64,000 nt of DNA from Corynebacterium stationis (GCF_001941345.1 NZ_CP009251.1:2108001-2172000); one strand, 5' to 3'; numbered from the stretch's first letter, positions 9,032 to 18,494 are shown. The notes: generated by a model not told the origin, from the sequence alone. Program-made: numbers and translations.

Positions 9032-9037
9032 AAGGAG
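9032..9037 (+). promoter_or_regulatory. Ribosome binding site AAGGAG of bL37
   Basis: AAGGAG sits six bases before the ATG at 9044 and marks the 24-codon reading frame as a translated gene. Confidence 0.75.
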
Positions 9038-9043
9038 TATGCG

Positions 9044-9118
9044 ATGAGCAAGCGTGGTCGTAAGCGTAAGGATCGCCGTAAGAAGTCCGCTAACCGCGGC
9101 AAGCGTCCTAACTCATAA
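9044..9118 (+). CDS. bL37: Ribosomal protein bL37 (24 residues)
   Basis: This 24-residue, extremely basic peptide begins MSKRGRKRKDRRKK and ends GKRPNS. It matches bL37, the short protein discovered by cryo-EM in the large subunit of Mycobacterium smegmatis ribosomes, which has the same length, the same KRGRK start and the same GKRPN end. Its gene is usually missed by gene finders because of its size. Here it has a strong ribosome binding site and lies between whcE and a perfect terminator, so it is probably read with whcE or from its own promoter. bL37 contacts 23S rRNA near the decoding-side bridge region in mycobacterial structures. Confidence 0.93.
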   Translation: MSKRGRKRKDRRKKSANRGKRPNS

Positions 9119-9127
9119 GACAAGCCC

Positions 9128-9163
9128 TCAAAGACCCCGTCATTAATTTGACGGGGTCTTTGA
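9128..9163 (+). terminator. Rho-independent terminator after bL37
   Basis: A perfect 15-bp stem (arms 9128-9142 and 9149-9163) with the loop TTAATT, containing a GACCCCGTC core. It closes the whcE-bL37 unit; its A/T-flanked ends would also serve the opposite strand. Confidence 0.85.
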
Positions 9164-9336
9164 CGATCTGAAGCAAGGTGGGTTTCAATGACTGGAGAAA
9201 GAAACGCTAGCGCGAGCAAAAGAAATAGGCATGCAAAGCCTTCCCAGTTTGCCCCACTCCCCTTAGTTATCTTTGGCAACTAGGCTGTAGCCATGCCAAG
9301 ACGCAGCACCATCGCGGATACTACGGCGAAGCAGGC

Positions 9337-9609
9337 CTAGCCCTGCCAGTGCACCGTCGTTTGTGACATGTGAATTTGGTAACTGATTTTTTCCCGCAGC
9401 GTTTTTGGCGCATGCGTCGACTTGTCGCATCCTTTAACAATCTGGCGAACAGTCTCTTCCGAGTCCAGGCGCGAGGAACAACACGAGCACTCCGAAATGC
9501 GAGTGCGAATCTCTTCGGCTCTTTGCGCAGAGGTGCAATTATCTAGAAGTTCGCAGCACAGACGCTCTATTTCTTCGGAGCTGCACCGCGAGTGATCTTC
9601 TTTCGACAT
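9337..9609 (-). CDS. rshA: Anti-sigma factor of SigH, RshA-like
   Basis: The 90-residue protein starts on the stop codon of sigH (TAATG, 1-base overlap), the classical sigma/anti-sigma arrangement. It is Cys-rich (C9, C18, C19, C25, C41, C43, C44, C61) and aligns with the zinc-associated anti-sigma (ZAS) family, including the K-G-C and LREKI features near the end. The CxxC of the ZAS motif is C41-x2-C44, but the histidine normally four residues before it is R37; H6-C9 near the N-terminus might take its place. RshA holds SigH until thiol oxidation releases it. Confidence 0.88.
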   Translation of the reverse strand: MSKEDHSRCSSEEIERLCCELLDNCTSAQRAEEIRTRISECSCCSSRLDSEETVRQIVKGCDKSTHAPKTLREKISYQIHMSQTTVHWQG

Positions 9610-10211
9610 TAGTTGTCCTCCATATCCGGGTGTCCTATTCCAATTCCTTGTTCACGGGCTACATCCTTCAACGCCTTTCGCAGTAATTTTCTTCCCCTAT
9701 GAAGCCGGCTCATCACGGTTCCCAAAGGAGTTTCCATTACGTCAGCGATTTCTTTGTAGGCTAAACCGACAACATCGGCGTAGTAGACCACCATCCGGTA
9801 GTCCTCCGGCAAGTCATTCATGGCCTCCGACACCGTCTGGTTCGGCATGGACTTCAAGGCCGCAACTTCCGCTGATTCGAGGCCCGTCGAGTCATGGCCG
9901 GAGGTGGTATAAAGCTGAAAATCTGTCAGCTCATCTGCAGAAGACTCCGTGGGGCGCCGCTTGGCTTTCCGGTAGGAGTTGATATAGGTATTGGTCATAA
10001 TCCGGTACAACCAGGCTTTGAGGTTCGTTCCCTGTTTATAGGAATCGAAAGCGTTGAAAGCCTTCAGATAGGTTTCCTGAACCAGGTCCTCTGCATCCTG
10101 CGGATTCCTGGTCATGCGCAGGGCGCCACCGTAGAGCTGATCAAGCAGCGGGAGCGCTTGTTCCTCGAAAGAATCAGCCACTGGCGTCCTCCTTGTAGTA
10201 TTGGCAGCCAT
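9609..10211 (-). CDS. sigH: ECF sigma factor SigH
   Basis: The 200-residue protein has sigma region 2 ([36 protein letters not shown]) and region 4 ([34 protein letters not shown]). It is the SigH of thiol-oxidative and heat stress, controlling thioredoxin and chaperone genes in corynebacteria and mycobacteria. I chose ATG 10211 over GTG 10217 because TAGAAT ends 7 nt before the ATG, predicting a leaderless mRNA. Its -10 overlaps that of ybaK on the other strand, only 18 bases separating the two start codons. It is followed by rshA with a 1-base overlap. Confidence 0.93.
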   Translation of the reverse strand: MAANTTRRTPVADSFEEQALPLLDQLYGGALRMTRNPQDAEDLVQETYLKAFNAFDSYKQGTNLKAWLYRIMTNTYINSYRKAKRRPTESSADELTDFQLYTTSGHDSTGLESAEVAALKSMPNQTVSEAMNDLPEDYRMVVYYADVVGLAYKEIADVMETPLGTVMSRLHRGRKLLRKALKDVAREQGIGIGHPDMEDN

Positions 10212-10217
10212 CTTCAC

Positions 10218-10224
10218 TATTCTA
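10218..10224. promoter_or_regulatory. Overlapping divergent -10 boxes of sigH and ybaK
   Basis: The seven bases TATTCTA read as TATTCT on the plus strand (six nt before ATG 10230) and TAGAAT on the minus strand (seven nt before ATG 10211). Both genes would be leaderless and compete for RNA polymerase on the same DNA. Confidence 0.6.
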
Positions 10225-10229
10225 ACCTC

Positions 10230-10703
10230 ATGGCAAAAACTCCAGCGCTACAGGTAGTGGCAGTTTCCGGTACCCAGCACACCATCCATACTTTTGATGC
10301 CGGTTCCAGCAATTTTGGCGAGGATGCAGCCCATTCCATGGGTGGAGATCCCACACGTATTTTCAAAACCCTGGTTATTGAATTATCCACCGGCAAGTTA
10401 GCCGTGTGCGTTATTCCGGTGCCAGAAAAGCTCAACCTCAAGCGCGCGGCGAAGGCTTTCGGCGTGCCCAAAGCAGCCATGGCGGAAACGGCGAAGGCGC
10501 AGCGCTCCACCGGATATGTCCCCGGCGGTATCAGCCCGCTGGGGCAGAAAAAGAAGCTTGCTACGGCTATTGATTCCAGTGCGCAAGACCATGACACGAT
10601 TTATGTCTCCGCGGGTCGCAGAGGGCTAGAGCTAGAAATCTCGCCAACATCGCTTGCAGCGCTTTGCGATGCCACCTTTAGCCAACTATCTTTGAGCAAT
10701 TAA
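10230..10703 (+). CDS. ybaK: Cys-tRNA(Pro)/aminoacyl-tRNA deacylase, YbaK/EbsC family
   Basis: This 157-residue protein fits the YbaK/ProX-like editing domain: a [18 protein letters not shown] helix with conserved lysine, the [11 protein letters not shown] loop with the Gly-Gly-X-Ser/Pro substrate pocket, and the terminal [15 protein letters not shown] strand. Such proteins hydrolyse mischarged Cys-tRNA(Pro). The ATG at 10230 is preferred to earlier in-frame starts, which would run over sigH, because a -10 hexamer precedes it by six bases. Its 3' end overlaps the convergent SRAP gene by 18 bases. Confidence 0.9.
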   Translation: MAKTPALQVVAVSGTQHTIHTFDAGSSNFGEDAAHSMGGDPTRIFKTLVIELSTGKLAVCVIPVPEKLNLKRAAKAFGVPKAAMAETAKAQRSTGYVPGGISPLGQKKKLATAIDSSAQDHDTIYVSAGRRGLELEISPTSLAALCDATFSQLSLSN

Positions 10704-11342
10704 CTCTGGATAATCATTTCTGACATTGCCCACTGCTTTATCCACCGGGCGAACTTCAAATAGCTCCCGCAGCTGCTTTGGCGTCGGCTGCAAAAGTTGC
10801 TCATCCATGCTCCCTGTAAGCCACGGGCGGATCTCTTCTTCCGTTAAAAAGCGTGGCAGTCGGTTATGCAGCCAATCCATGGGTTCTAGGGCTTCGGTGG
10901 TCACCATGGTGGCTGACAGTCGGTCTAGGCCGGTTGCCCATAGCCCTGCTACCCACATCAGCTCCCCGTCACTGCGGGTGACATAATTCGGGACTTTCTC
11001 ATGCCACTCGTAATAACCGTTCATGGGAATCACACACCTGCCAGATCCATTTGTGCCTTTGTAGGCATCCCGGAACGAGGGCTTGGACGCGACAGTTTCG
11101 CCGCGGGCATTAAACAGTGGTGGCCCCTCGAGGTCCTTTTTCCAGTGTGGCAAAAGCCCCCACCGCCCCGGATCCACTTGGGCTAGGGATTCTTGGACGC
11201 GGATGACGGGCACCATCATCGTCGGGGCAATATTGTATCTAGGTCCTGGCACTCCGTCGGGGGCGTGGACTTCTTTAATTCCAGGCAGCTTTCCCACGTG
11301 GTCTAGGAGCTCGGAGGTGAATAAAACAAATCGTCCGCACAT
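10686..11342 (-). CDS. SOS response-associated peptidase (SRAP, YedK/HMCES type)
   Basis: The 218-residue protein starts MCGRF, so removal of Met exposes the catalytic Cys2 that forms a thiazolidine crosslink with abasic sites in single-stranded DNA. Other SRAP landmarks are NARGET with the active-site Asn, the GYYEW motif with the Glu, and the conserved His in [12 protein letters not shown] 11342 is fixed by the need for Cys2; longer upstream starts would bury it. A CATAAT hexamer six bases upstream suggests a leaderless mRNA that shares its promoter core with aroA. Role: protection of abasic sites in ssDNA. Confidence 0.93.
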   Translation of the reverse strand: MCGRFVLFTSELLDHVGKLPGIKEVHAPDGVPGPRYNIAPTMMVPVIRVQESLAQVDPGRWGLLPHWKKDLEGPPLFNARGETVASKPSFRDAYKGTNGSGRCVIPMNGYYEWHEKVPNYVTRSDGELMWVAGLWATGLDRLSATMVTTEALEPMDWLHNRLPRFLTEEEIRPWLTGSMDEQLLQPTPKQLRELFEVRPVDKAVGNVRNDYPELIAQR

Positions 11343-11347
11343 GGCTC

Positions 11348-11354
11348 TATTATG
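11348..11354. promoter_or_regulatory. Overlapping divergent -10 boxes of aroA and SRAP gene
   Basis: TATTATG reads as TATTAT on the plus strand, seven nt before ATG 11361 of aroA, and as CATAAT on the minus strand, six nt before ATG 11342 of the SRAP gene. The two start codons are only 18 bases apart, as in the sigH/ybaK pair. Confidence 0.6.
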
Positions 11355-11360
11355 GTTGAT

Positions 11361-12626
11361 ATGACAAATTCGTGGACTGCACCCGTGGCCCAAGGCCCTA
11401 TTCAATGGACCCAACCGATTCCAGGGTCCAAATCAATAACCAATCGAGCCTTCATCTTGGCCGCCCTTGCGGACTCCCCCTCGTTGCTGCATAATCCGCT
11501 CACCTCGCGCGATACTGATTTGATGGCGCAGGCGCTGCGTAGCTTAGGCGTTGGTGTTGAAGCTGAAGGCGATGATATTCGCATCACCCCCGGTGAGCTT
11601 TCCGGTGGTTTCATTGATTGTGGGCTCGCGGGTACCGTCATGCGTTTTATCCCGCCTGTGGCAGCGCTGGCCTCCGGTCCAGTGGAAATCGATGGCGATG
11701 AGCAGGCCCGCGTACGCCCCATGGCAACCATGTCGCAGGCGTTGCGCGAGCTCGGCGTGGAAGTCTCAGCTGACACGCTACCGATGACCGTGACCTCAAC
11801 TGGCGTACCGGCCGGCGGCGAGCTCACCATTGACGCCTCCGGCTCCTCTCAGTTCGTCTCTGGGCTACTGCTTTCGGCTCCGCGTTATGAGCAAGGGATT
11901 ACCGTGCGTCACGAGGGAGGCACCTTGCCTTCAATGCCGCACATCGAGATGACCGTTGCCATGCTGCGTCAAGCTGGCGTGGAAGTTGAAGTAGGCGAGA
12001 ATTGGTGGAAGGTTCACCCAGGCACTATTCAAGGTGGCACCTGGAAGATTGAGCCGGACCTGTCTAATGCCACCCCATTTTTGGCAGCTGCGCTGGTCAC
12101 CGGCGGAGTCTTAACCGTCAATGACTGGCCAGCCACCACTACCCAACCAGGAGATGCTTTCCGCCAGATCATCATGGATATGGGCGCTACTGCTGAGCAG
12201 ACTCCGGAATACTTCCGCGCTGTCGGTAATCCAGAAGGCAAGCTCAAAGGCATCGAGCTTGATATGTCGCAGATTGGCGAGCTGACCCCCACCGTCGCTG
12301 CTCTCGCTGCTTTAGCAGATACCCCCTCGCGCCTGACCGGCATTGCGCACCTGCGCGGGCATGAAACTGACCGTCTCAAGGCGCTGGCTACCGAGATTAA
12401 TAACCTCGGTGGCGATGTCACTGAGCTTGAAGACGGCTTAGAAATCAACCCTGCGCCTTTGCACGGTGGGCTGTGGAAGTCTTATGCCGATCACCGCATG
12501 GCTACCGCCGGCGCAATTATTGGTCTGCGCGTTGAAGGCGTAGAAGTCGACGACATCGACACCACCGCAAAGACCTTGCCGGGCTTTGCACAGATGTGGG
12601 AGAAGATGCTCAACGCTCATGGCTAG
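11361..12626 (+). CDS. aroA: 3-phosphoshikimate 1-carboxyvinyltransferase (EPSP synthase)
   Basis: This enzyme joins shikimate-3-phosphate and phosphoenolpyruvate in the shikimate pathway to aromatic amino acids. The 421-residue sequence has the expected motifs: [11 protein letters not shown] with the catalytic Lys, [43 protein letters not shown] and [11 protein letters not shown] chose ATG 11361 over ATG 11352 because TATTAT lies seven bases before it and no ribosome binding site exists. The end overlaps rsgA by eight bases, indicating an aroA-rsgA operon, as in mycobacteria. Confidence 0.95.
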   Translation: MTNSWTAPVAQGPIQWTQPIPGSKSITNRAFILAALADSPSLLHNPLTSRDTDLMAQALRSLGVGVEAEGDDIRITPGELSGGFIDCGLAGTVMRFIPPVAALASGPVEIDGDEQARVRPMATMSQALRELGVEVSADTLPMTVTSTGVPAGGELTIDASGSSQFVSGLLLSAPRYEQGITVRHEGGTLPSMPHIEMTVAMLRQAGVEVEVGENWWKVHPGTIQGGTWKIEPDLSNATPFLAAALVTGGVLTVNDWPATTTQPGDAFRQIIMDMGATAEQTPEYFRAVGNPEGKLKGIELDMSQIGELTPTVAALAALADTPSRLTGIAHLRGHETDRLKALATEINNLGGDVTELEDGLEINPAPLHGGLWKSYADHRMATAGAIIGLRVEGVEVDDIDTTAKTLPGFAQMWEKMLNAHG

Positions 12627-13608
12627 ACGGTATGACGAATCTGATGTCCGTGTCCGCCCCGGCAAAGGCTCACGCCCACGCACCAAAGACCGACCTCTAC
12701 ACAAAGACGCGAAATTTGGGATGGTTATTACCAAAGACCGCGGCAGGTGGGGTGTTGCGCTAGATTACGGCCCCACCGTAGTCGCTATGCGTGCGCGCGA
12801 AATGGGCCGCACGCCGGTGGAAGTCGGCGACCGCGTCGGTGTCGTAGGAGATACTTCAGGGCAAAAGGATACGCTGGCGCGCATCGTCAAGCTCGAAGAG
12901 CGCACCTCTGTGCTGCGCCGAACCGCTGATGACACTGACCCTTATGAGCGCATCGTCGTCGCCAATGCTGACAAGATGTTGATCGTCACCGCGGTCGCAG
13001 ATCCACCACCGCGCGAAGGTTTTGTCGAACGCGCCCTGATTGCGGCCTTTGTGGGCAATATCGACCCCATTTTGTGTCTAACCAAGACCGATCTAGCAGA
13101 TGCTGCCCCCTTTGCCGAGGCTTTCGCGGACTTGAACGTCACGGTTGTCGAAGCCGGCGTCGATGACGGCCTCGAGGCTGTTTCACAGATTATCTCCGGG
13201 CATGTCACCGCGCTCATTGGGCATTCAGGCGTTGGAAAATCCACCTTGGTTAACCGCTTGGTTCCTGATGCGTTTCGTGAAACCGGCGAAGTTTCAGCAG
13301 TCGGCAAAGGCCGTCACACTTCTACCCAGTCTGTTGCGCTGCGTTTGCCCGATGATGCCGGCTGGATCATTGATACCCCCGGTATCCGCTCCTTCGGGCT
13401 GGCACACGTGGACGCAGACACCGTCCTCGAGGTATTTTCCGACCTCGCGGCTATCGTCGAGGACTGCCCCCGTGGCTGCAGCCATGCCGGTCCCCCAGCC
13501 GACCCAGAATGTGCCCTAGACACAATAGAAGAGGGCACCTCGACTGCGCGCAGACGCGACGCAGTAAGGGCCCTCTTAACTGCCTTACGCAGTAACGACG
13601 AGTACTAG
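12619..13608 (+). CDS. rsgA: Ribosome small subunit-dependent GTPase RsgA
   Basis: The 329-residue protein shows the circularly permuted GTPase order of RsgA (YjeQ): an N-terminal OB-fold, then G4 (TKTD), G1 (GHSGVGKST), the switch region (GKGRHTST) and G3 (DTPG), and a C-terminal zinc finger with CPRGCSH and a later Cys. It acts in 30S subunit maturation. The ATG inside aroA is chosen because it begins the conserved [15 protein letters not shown] sequence; earlier in-frame Met codons add unlikely residues. It is translationally coupled to aroA by an 8-base overlap. A small hairpin follows the stop (13610-13628) but has no T-run. Confidence 0.93.
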   Translation: MARRYDESDVRVRPGKGSRPRTKDRPLHKDAKFGMVITKDRGRWGVALDYGPTVVAMRAREMGRTPVEVGDRVGVVGDTSGQKDTLARIVKLEERTSVLRRTADDTDPYERIVVANADKMLIVTAVADPPPREGFVERALIAAFVGNIDPILCLTKTDLADAAPFAEAFADLNVTVVEAGVDDGLEAVSQIISGHVTALIGHSGVGKSTLVNRLVPDAFRETGEVSAVGKGRHTSTQSVALRLPDDAGWIIDTPGIRSFGLAHVDADTVLEVFSDLAAIVEDCPRGCSHAGPPADPECALDTIEEGTSTARRRDAVRALLTALRSNDEY

Positions 13609-13660
13609 CGCTGCTCTTATCGAGCAGCTCCGTCAAGAAAGCTCGATTAGAGTAACTGCC

Positions 13661-14167
13661 CTAAAGAAGCTCGACGAGGAATGGGAGCTCGCTGACATCG
13701 TAATAAGCCATGAAATTATCCAAGGCATCACCGACAGCGAGCTCAGCATCCTGATCGCCTAAATCGGCGGTGTCTATGACCTCGATGGCTTTCGCCGTCG
13801 CAGCCTCAGATTCTTCGACGTCAACGTGTACGCACACAACGTCATCTAAGCTCACGCGCGCAGGATCCAGCTTGACTACTGGGTCGCCCATATCGGGCAT
13901 CGGAGTAATCTGTGCGTCATCGATATCCGCGGAGATGACCACGCGACGGCGTGGGAAGTGTGGTTCATCGCCGATTGCCAAAAGACGAAGTGAAGCCATG
14001 GAAGCTTCGAGGAATGCCGAGTAGGCAATCTCTTCTTCATCACCTTCGGTGTAGAACTCATTGAGCGCCTGCGTGGAGGCAAAGCCCCAACCAGAGCGCG
14101 CGAAGAACTCACTATTTTCATTGAGTTCCACCAGCATGTTGAAAGTCGCGGGTAGGTAGACGCGCAC
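13661..14167 (-). CDS. Conserved actinobacterial protein, DUF6912 type
   Basis: The 168-residue acidic protein begins VRVYLPATF and looks like the DUF6912 family of Actinobacteria, of unknown function. GTG 14167 is chosen because it lies one base after the stop of the HAD gene and begins the family-typical sequence. It has no signal peptide or membrane helix; the middle contains ARVSLDDVVCVHVDVEES, a beta-alpha unit, and the end an amphipathic helix. Close packing with the HAD gene indicates an operon, so the two may act in one process. Function unknown. Confidence 0.75.
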   Translation of the reverse strand: MRVYLPATFNMLVELNENSEFFARSGWGFASTQALNEFYTEGDEEEIAYSAFLEASMASLRLLAIGDEPHFPRRRVVISADIDDAQITPMPDMGDPVVKLDPARVSLDDVVCVHVDVEESEAATAKAIEVIDTADLGDQDAELAVGDALDNFMAYYDVSELPFLVELL

Positions 14168-14168
14168 T

Positions 14169-14579
14169 TTAGAACTCACCCTCGAGGTCGAAGACTGCCT
14201 GGACTTCCACGCTGGTGCGGTCAAAGACCGTGTACAGCATGCCAATCATGCCGTTTTCTACCGCAGCACGAACATTGAGAATGTTGTCATCAACCATCAC
14301 GCAGTCGCTCAATGGCAAATCGAGCGCATCTGCAGCAGCCTGGAAAGCAGCGCGATCTGGCTTTTCTGCGCCCACCTCACCAGAGAGGATTACCGCATCT
14401 ACTAGGCCCTTGTATTCCCACTCGCGGATAGGTTCTGCAGCAGGGCCACCTGGGTCATTAGACAAGATCGCGGTGTCGACCCCATTTGCTTTAGCCGCCG
14501 AGAGCAGCGTCTTCCAACGCTTTACGTCTTCGTCTGGCCCGTCTAAGACGCCGACATAGTCAACGATCAGTCCACGCAT
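14169..14579 (-). CDS. HAD-superfamily hydrolase-like protein
   Basis: The 136-residue protein has HAD motifs: motif I VDYVGVLDG (nucleophile D7), motif II ILSND, motif III Lys in GAEKPD and motif IV VMVDDN. The second Asp of the usual DxD, the general acid, is V9, as in HAD branches with DxG/DxV such as YihX-like proteins, so ordinary phosphatase activity is uncertain. It is shorter than most HAD enzymes and has a reduced cap. It starts at ATG 14579 after GGAGGA and is followed after one base by the DUF6912 gene. Substrate unknown. Confidence 0.8.
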   Translation of the reverse strand: MRGLIVDYVGVLDGPDEDVKRWKTLLSAAKANGVDTAILSNDPGGPAAEPIREWEYKGLVDAVILSGEVGAEKPDRAAFQAAADALDLPLSDCVMVDDNILNVRAAVENGMIGMLYTVFDRTSVEVQAVFDLEGEF

Positions 14580-14645
14580 GTAAGTGCTTCCTCCAAAAAG
14601 ATTTATACGAAATTAAACTCGAGACTAGCGCAATCTCATGTAATA

Positions 14646-15086
14646 ATGCTTGCTAAGCCCACAATCTACCGCCTGGGATCCTCATTTGAAAGGTCCCACC
14701 ACGTGTATCAACCGATCCCTGGATGTGCTCATTTGATGCGCTTTATCCCAGACGACCCAATTATTTATTCAGCTCCATCCAGCAACATGGACTCTGAACA
14801 AAAGGTGTTCACCAGCAAACTCATAAAGATCGCGCTCGATGTCGCCTCCGGCTTAAGGCCTTTGGCGCATTTATCACCCAGGTACTTTGACCCCTCTATC
14901 CTCACGCATTTGAGCTCATGGTCTCGAATCCACGGTCGCAATAATGCGCGGATGTGGATGAAATCACTGCACGCGCGCGAAGATGGCGAATACTTCGGTA
15001 CCGCCATCTTGGGTGATAAGCAGTTCGCATTTACCGGAAGGCTTTCTGCGCAACAGGACAAGCTGCGCGCCTTCCGGCTGCTTTAG
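14646..15086 (+). CDS. Rv3235-family protein
   Basis: This 146-residue protein resembles the small Rv3235-type proteins found near secA1 in Mycobacteriales. The C-terminal half (residues 55-146) has a cystatin/NTF2-like pattern: a helix, then strands [22 protein letters not shown] and KQFAFTGRL. It has no clear signal peptide. Start is uncertain: ATG 14646 gives the full ORF, but ATG at residue 31 (MRFIPDD) is possible. Its stop overlaps that of secA1 on the other strand by four bases. Role unknown; proximity to secA1 is conserved but may be incidental. Confidence 0.65.
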   Translation: MLAKPTIYRLGSSFERSHHVYQPIPGCAHLMRFIPDDPIIYSAPSSNMDSEQKVFTSKLIKIALDVASGLRPLAHLSPRYFDPSILTHLSSWSRIHGRNNARMWMKSLHAREDGEYFGTAILGDKQFAFTGRLSAQQDKLRAFRLL

Positions 15087-17623
15087 GCCTGCTTTTGCTC
15101 CTGCTCTTGGGCAGTCATCTGCTTGCGCAACATGAACAGCTGGCGCACGGTTTCTTCCTTGATGCCTTCGTTCATGGCGTTGAACATATCGCCGCCTTCC
15201 TTTTGGTATTCCACCAAAGGATCACGCTGTGCCATCGCGCGCAGGCCGATGCCTTCCTTGAGATAGTCCATCTCATACAGGTGCTCGCGCCACTTATTAT
15301 CAATGACCGGCAAGATGATCATCCGCTCAGTATCACGCATTTGCTTCTCACCACCGATAGCAGAAATACGTTCTTCCAAGTCGTCGTACTGCGCCAAAGC
15401 ATCAGTGACCAATGCGTCGGTAAGTTGCTCGGCGGTAAGTTCACCTGGGGCGCCGTACTCGGAGCCATCGACAAGCTCTTGTGCATCAATATTTGGCCCG
15501 TACAAGACGTCCAAAGCATTCCACAGCTGGTCTAGGTCCCAGTCCTCGACATAACCCGTAGCAGTTGCTGCAGCGACATAATCAGCGACAGTGTCAGCGA
15601 CCATGGAACGGATATTGTCCTTGATATCGGATGCTTCCAAAATCTCACGGCGGGTTGCGTAGACAACCTTGCGCTGCTCGTTGAGGACCTCGTCGTACTT
15701 GAGAACGTTCTTACGCATCTCAAAGTTCTGGTTCTCAACCTGTGCCTGCGCGCCCTTAACGGAATTGGACACCATCTTGGAGTCAATCGGAACATCATCT
15801 GGAACATTCAGGCGGTTCATCATGTTTTCCATGGACTGGCCAACGAAACGCACCATGAGCTCATCACGCATGGACAAGTAGAAACGAGACTCACCAGGGT
15901 CACCCTGACGGCCTGAACGACCGCGCAGCTGGTTATCAATACGACGCGACTCATGACGTTCCGTACCTAGGACGTAGAGACCGCCGGCTTCACGGACTTC
16001 ATCACCGAGGCGCTTGGAACGCTCACGCTCATCCTCGATTTCTGCGTCCCAGGCTTCCTGGTATTTCTCTTCATCATCGAAAGGATCAAGCCCGCGCTCG
16101 CGCAGCTTCATATCCAAGATAACTTCGGGGTTTCCGCCCAGCACGATATCGGTACCACGGCCAGCCATATTGGTAGCAACCGTAACGTTGCCGGGGCGAC
16201 CCGCACGCGCAACGATATTGCCTTCTTCTTCGTGGTACTTCGCGTTGAGCACATTGTGCTTCACGCCCCGCTTGGTCAAAAGCTCCGACAAGTATTCCGA
16301 GCGTTCCACAGAGGTGGTACCAACCAAAACTGGCTGCCCCTGCTCCACGTGTTCGGCAATGTCATCCACAACGGCAGCAAACTTGGCTTCCTGCGTCTTA
16401 TAGATGCGGTCAGAGTGGTCCTCACGCTGGTTCGGACGGTTAGTTGGGATAGAAACAACATCCAGACCGTAGATGGAATTGAGCTCCGCGGCCTCGGTCT
16501 CTGCGGTACCGGTCATGCCAGCGATCTTGTCGTAGAGGCGGAAGAAGTTCTGCAGGGTAACAGTCGCCAGCGTCTGGTTCTCGTTTTTAATCTCGACGCC
16601 CTCTTTGGCCTCGATAGCCTGGTGCATACCTTCGTTATAGCGACGGCCCGCAAGGATACGACCGGTAAATCCGTCAACAATAAGGACTTCGCCATCGCGC
16701 ACGATGTAGTCCTTATCGCGGGTGAACAGCTCCTTGGCTTTGAGCGCATTGTTTAGGTAGCTCACCAGCTGGGAGTGTTCAGGCGCATAAAGGTTATCGA
16801 TGCCCAATTGGTCTTCGACGTATTCCACGCCTTCTTCCAAGACACCAATGGTGCGTTTTTTAATGTCAACCTCATAGTGGATGCCCGCGCGCATGCGCGG
16901 AGCCAGGGTGGCAAAGACGCCGTAAAACTGCGACGAGCCATCAACCGGGCCAGAAATAATCAACGGAGTACGAGCCTCATCGATCAAGATGGAGTCCACC
17001 TCATCGACGATGCAGTAGTGGTGTCCACGCTGCACGCAGTCTTTCAGGTTACGAACCATGTTGTCGCGTAAGTAGTCAAAGCCAAGCTCGTTGTTGGTCG
17101 CGTAGGTGATATCGCAATCATAAGCTTCCTTGCGCTCCTGCGGACGCATGTCATTTAAGATCACGCCAACAGATACACCCAACCAGCGGTGCACACGGCC
17201 CATCATCTCCGCGTCACGACGCGCAAGGTAGTCATTGACAGTCACAATGTGCACACCCTTGCCTTCCAAGGCATTCAGGTAGGCCGGAAGCAGGGAGGTC
17301 AACGTCTTACCTTCACCAGTGCGCATCTCAGCAACGTTGCCAAAGTGCAAGGCCGCGCCACCCATGATCTGCACCTTGTAGTGCTTCTGGTTCATCACGC
17401 GCCACGCAGCTTCGCGCACGGTGGCAAATGCCTCAAGAAGGATGTCGTTGAGTCCTTCTCCGTCGGCTAAGCGCTTTTTAAACTCATCGGTCTTGCCTTT
17501 GAGCTCTTCATCGGAAAGCGCGGCAAAATCGTCTTCAAGAGCAATGACTTGGTCAGCCATTTTGTCGAGCCGCTTGACGGTACGTCCTTCACCCGCCCGT
17601 AGCAGCTTGGAAAGTCCAAACAC
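15083..17623 (-). CDS. secA: Preprotein translocase ATPase SecA1
   Basis: The 846-residue motor drives Sec-dependent export across the membrane with SecYEG. It shows the nucleotide-binding fold with [10 protein letters not shown] (Walker A), the [19 protein letters not shown] block (Walker B), NMAGRGTDI and [10 protein letters not shown] of the second motor domain, and the helical scaffold near the end. As in other actinobacterial SecA1 the C-terminus lacks the CxCxnCH zinc tail and ends in a Gln/Glu-rich stretch. The GTG start at 17623 follows AAAGGA at a spacing of about 11 bases. It lies downstream of hpf as in mycobacteria. Confidence 0.97.
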   Translation of the reverse strand: MFGLSKLLRAGEGRTVKRLDKMADQVIALEDDFAALSDEELKGKTDEFKKRLADGEGLNDILLEAFATVREAAWRVMNQKHYKVQIMGGAALHFGNVAEMRTGEGKTLTSLLPAYLNALEGKGVHIVTVNDYLARRDAEMMGRVHRWLGVSVGVILNDMRPQERKEAYDCDITYATNNELGFDYLRDNMVRNLKDCVQRGHHYCIVDEVDSILIDEARTPLIISGPVDGSSQFYGVFATLAPRMRAGIHYEVDIKKRTIGVLEEGVEYVEDQLGIDNLYAPEHSQLVSYLNNALKAKELFTRDKDYIVRDGEVLIVDGFTGRILAGRRYNEGMHQAIEAKEGVEIKNENQTLATVTLQNFFRLYDKIAGMTGTAETEAAELNSIYGLDVVSIPTNRPNQREDHSDRIYKTQEAKFAAVVDDIAEHVEQGQPVLVGTTSVERSEYLSELLTKRGVKHNVLNAKYHEEEGNIVARAGRPGNVTVATNMAGRGTDIVLGGNPEVILDMKLRERGLDPFDDEEKYQEAWDAEIEDERERSKRLGDEVREAGGLYVLGTERHESRRIDNQLRGRSGRQGDPGESRFYLSMRDELMVRFVGQSMENMMNRLNVPDDVPIDSKMVSNSVKGAQAQVENQNFEMRKNVLKYDEVLNEQRKVVYATRREILEASDIKDNIRSMVADTVADYVAAATATGYVEDWDLDQLWNALDVLYGPNIDAQELVDGSEYGAPGELTAEQLTDALVTDALAQYDDLEERISAIGGEKQMRDTERMIILPVIDNKWREHLYEMDYLKEGIGLRAMAQRDPLVEYQKEGGDMFNAMNEGIKEETVRQLFMLRKQMTAQEQEQKQA

Positions 17624-17727
17624 TTGTATTTTATTCCTTTACTTCCACGACATTGTTGACTAGCTCCCCGCTATTGTACGCAAGAAACGCATTAGTACTG
17701 CCTTAGCTCCCCAGTAAAACGTAGAAA

Positions 17728-17761
17728 GCTCAGTCGCACTTGCTTTCAAATGCGACTGAGC
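17728..17761 (-). terminator. Terminator downstream of hpf
   Basis: Arms GCTCAGTCGCA (17728-17738) and TGCGACTGAGC (17751-17761) form a perfect 11-bp stem with a 12-base loop. On the minus strand it follows hpf by about 15 bases and is trailed by TTTC and later TTTT. Confidence 0.75.
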
Positions 17762-17775
17762 AAACTAGTTAAGAC

Positions 17776-18429
17776 TTAGGATTCTGCGTCCTCGGTCAAA
17801 GAAATCAAACCATAGTCAAATGCGTGACGACGGTACACCACGGATGGCCGCTGCGTTTCTTCATTGATGAAGAGGTAGAAATCATGCCCGACCAGTTCCA
17901 TCTCGCTCAAAGCATCATCGACGCTCATTGGCGTTGCAGTGTGCTCCTTGGAGCGCACTACCTGACCTGGGCGCTGGTCCTCAACGGTTTCTGCGTATGG
18001 GTCAACCAGGCGGTCTTCGCGCGCCTGTGCACGTGCTGCCTCTGCATCAGCAACGATTTCAGCAGCGAGTTCTCCAGTGCCCTTGCGTGCACGGTGGCCG
18101 GACTTGGTAGCTTCACGGCGCACTTTAACCTTGCGCAGCGAACGTTCCATCTTTGCCACAGCGGTTTCTAGCGAGGCGTAGAAGGAATCTTCCTTTGCTT
18201 CTGCACGGGCAATGTGTCCCTTGCCAGTGGCGGTAATCTGAATGCGCTCTGCCTGCGCGTCACGGCGAGGATTTGGCTCATGCTGCAGTTCTACGTGGAA
18301 GAAGGTCAGCGTTGGATCAAGTCGTTCGATCTTTGCCAGTTTTGCCTTTACTCGGTCGGAGAAGTGCTCTGGCACCTCAACATTGCGTCCAGTAATGGTG
18401 ACCTTTGCTGCGGTGGTGGTGTCGGTCAT
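17776..18429 (-). CDS. hpf: Ribosome hibernation-promoting factor, long form
   Basis: The 217-residue protein has an N-terminal S30AE domain (residues 8-110; KVTITGRNVEVPEHFSDRVK) and the C-terminal dimerisation domain (about 160-217; RSKEHTATPMSVDDALSEME, FYLFINEETQRPSVVYRR). Long HPF binds the 30S decoding site and joins two ribosomes into inactive 100S dimers in stationary or stress phase. ATG 18429 is chosen because GGGAGG is seven bases before it; the earlier in-frame start is not supported. The promoter region holds a 10-bp inverted repeat and a 12-bp palindrome, suggesting tight control. Confidence 0.93.
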   Translation of the reverse strand: MTDTTTAAKVTITGRNVEVPEHFSDRVKAKLAKIERLDPTLTFFHVELQHEPNPRRDAQAERIQITATGKGHIARAEAKEDSFYASLETAVAKMERSLRKVKVRREATKSGHRARKGTGELAAEIVADAEAARAQAREDRLVDPYAETVEDQRPGQVVRSKEHTATPMSVDDALSEMELVGHDFYLFINEETQRPSVVYRRHAFDYGLISLTEDAES

Positions 18430-18494
18430 GACTTGCCTCCCTGTGATCGCGGGGTCAAACATTTGGACCCCTGGGGCCGGATGTACTCACAAGC

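Noticed and set aside
9188..9283. 31-codon frame after the bL37 terminator, with an AAGGTGGG site
   Set aside because: It lies after a strong terminator, has no recognisable sequence, and the spacing from the site is long.
9894..10703. Longer frame (269 residues) ending in the ybaK gene
   Set aside because: Its first 112 codons run antisense to sigH; the YbaK family begins at ATG 10230, which has a properly spaced -10 box.
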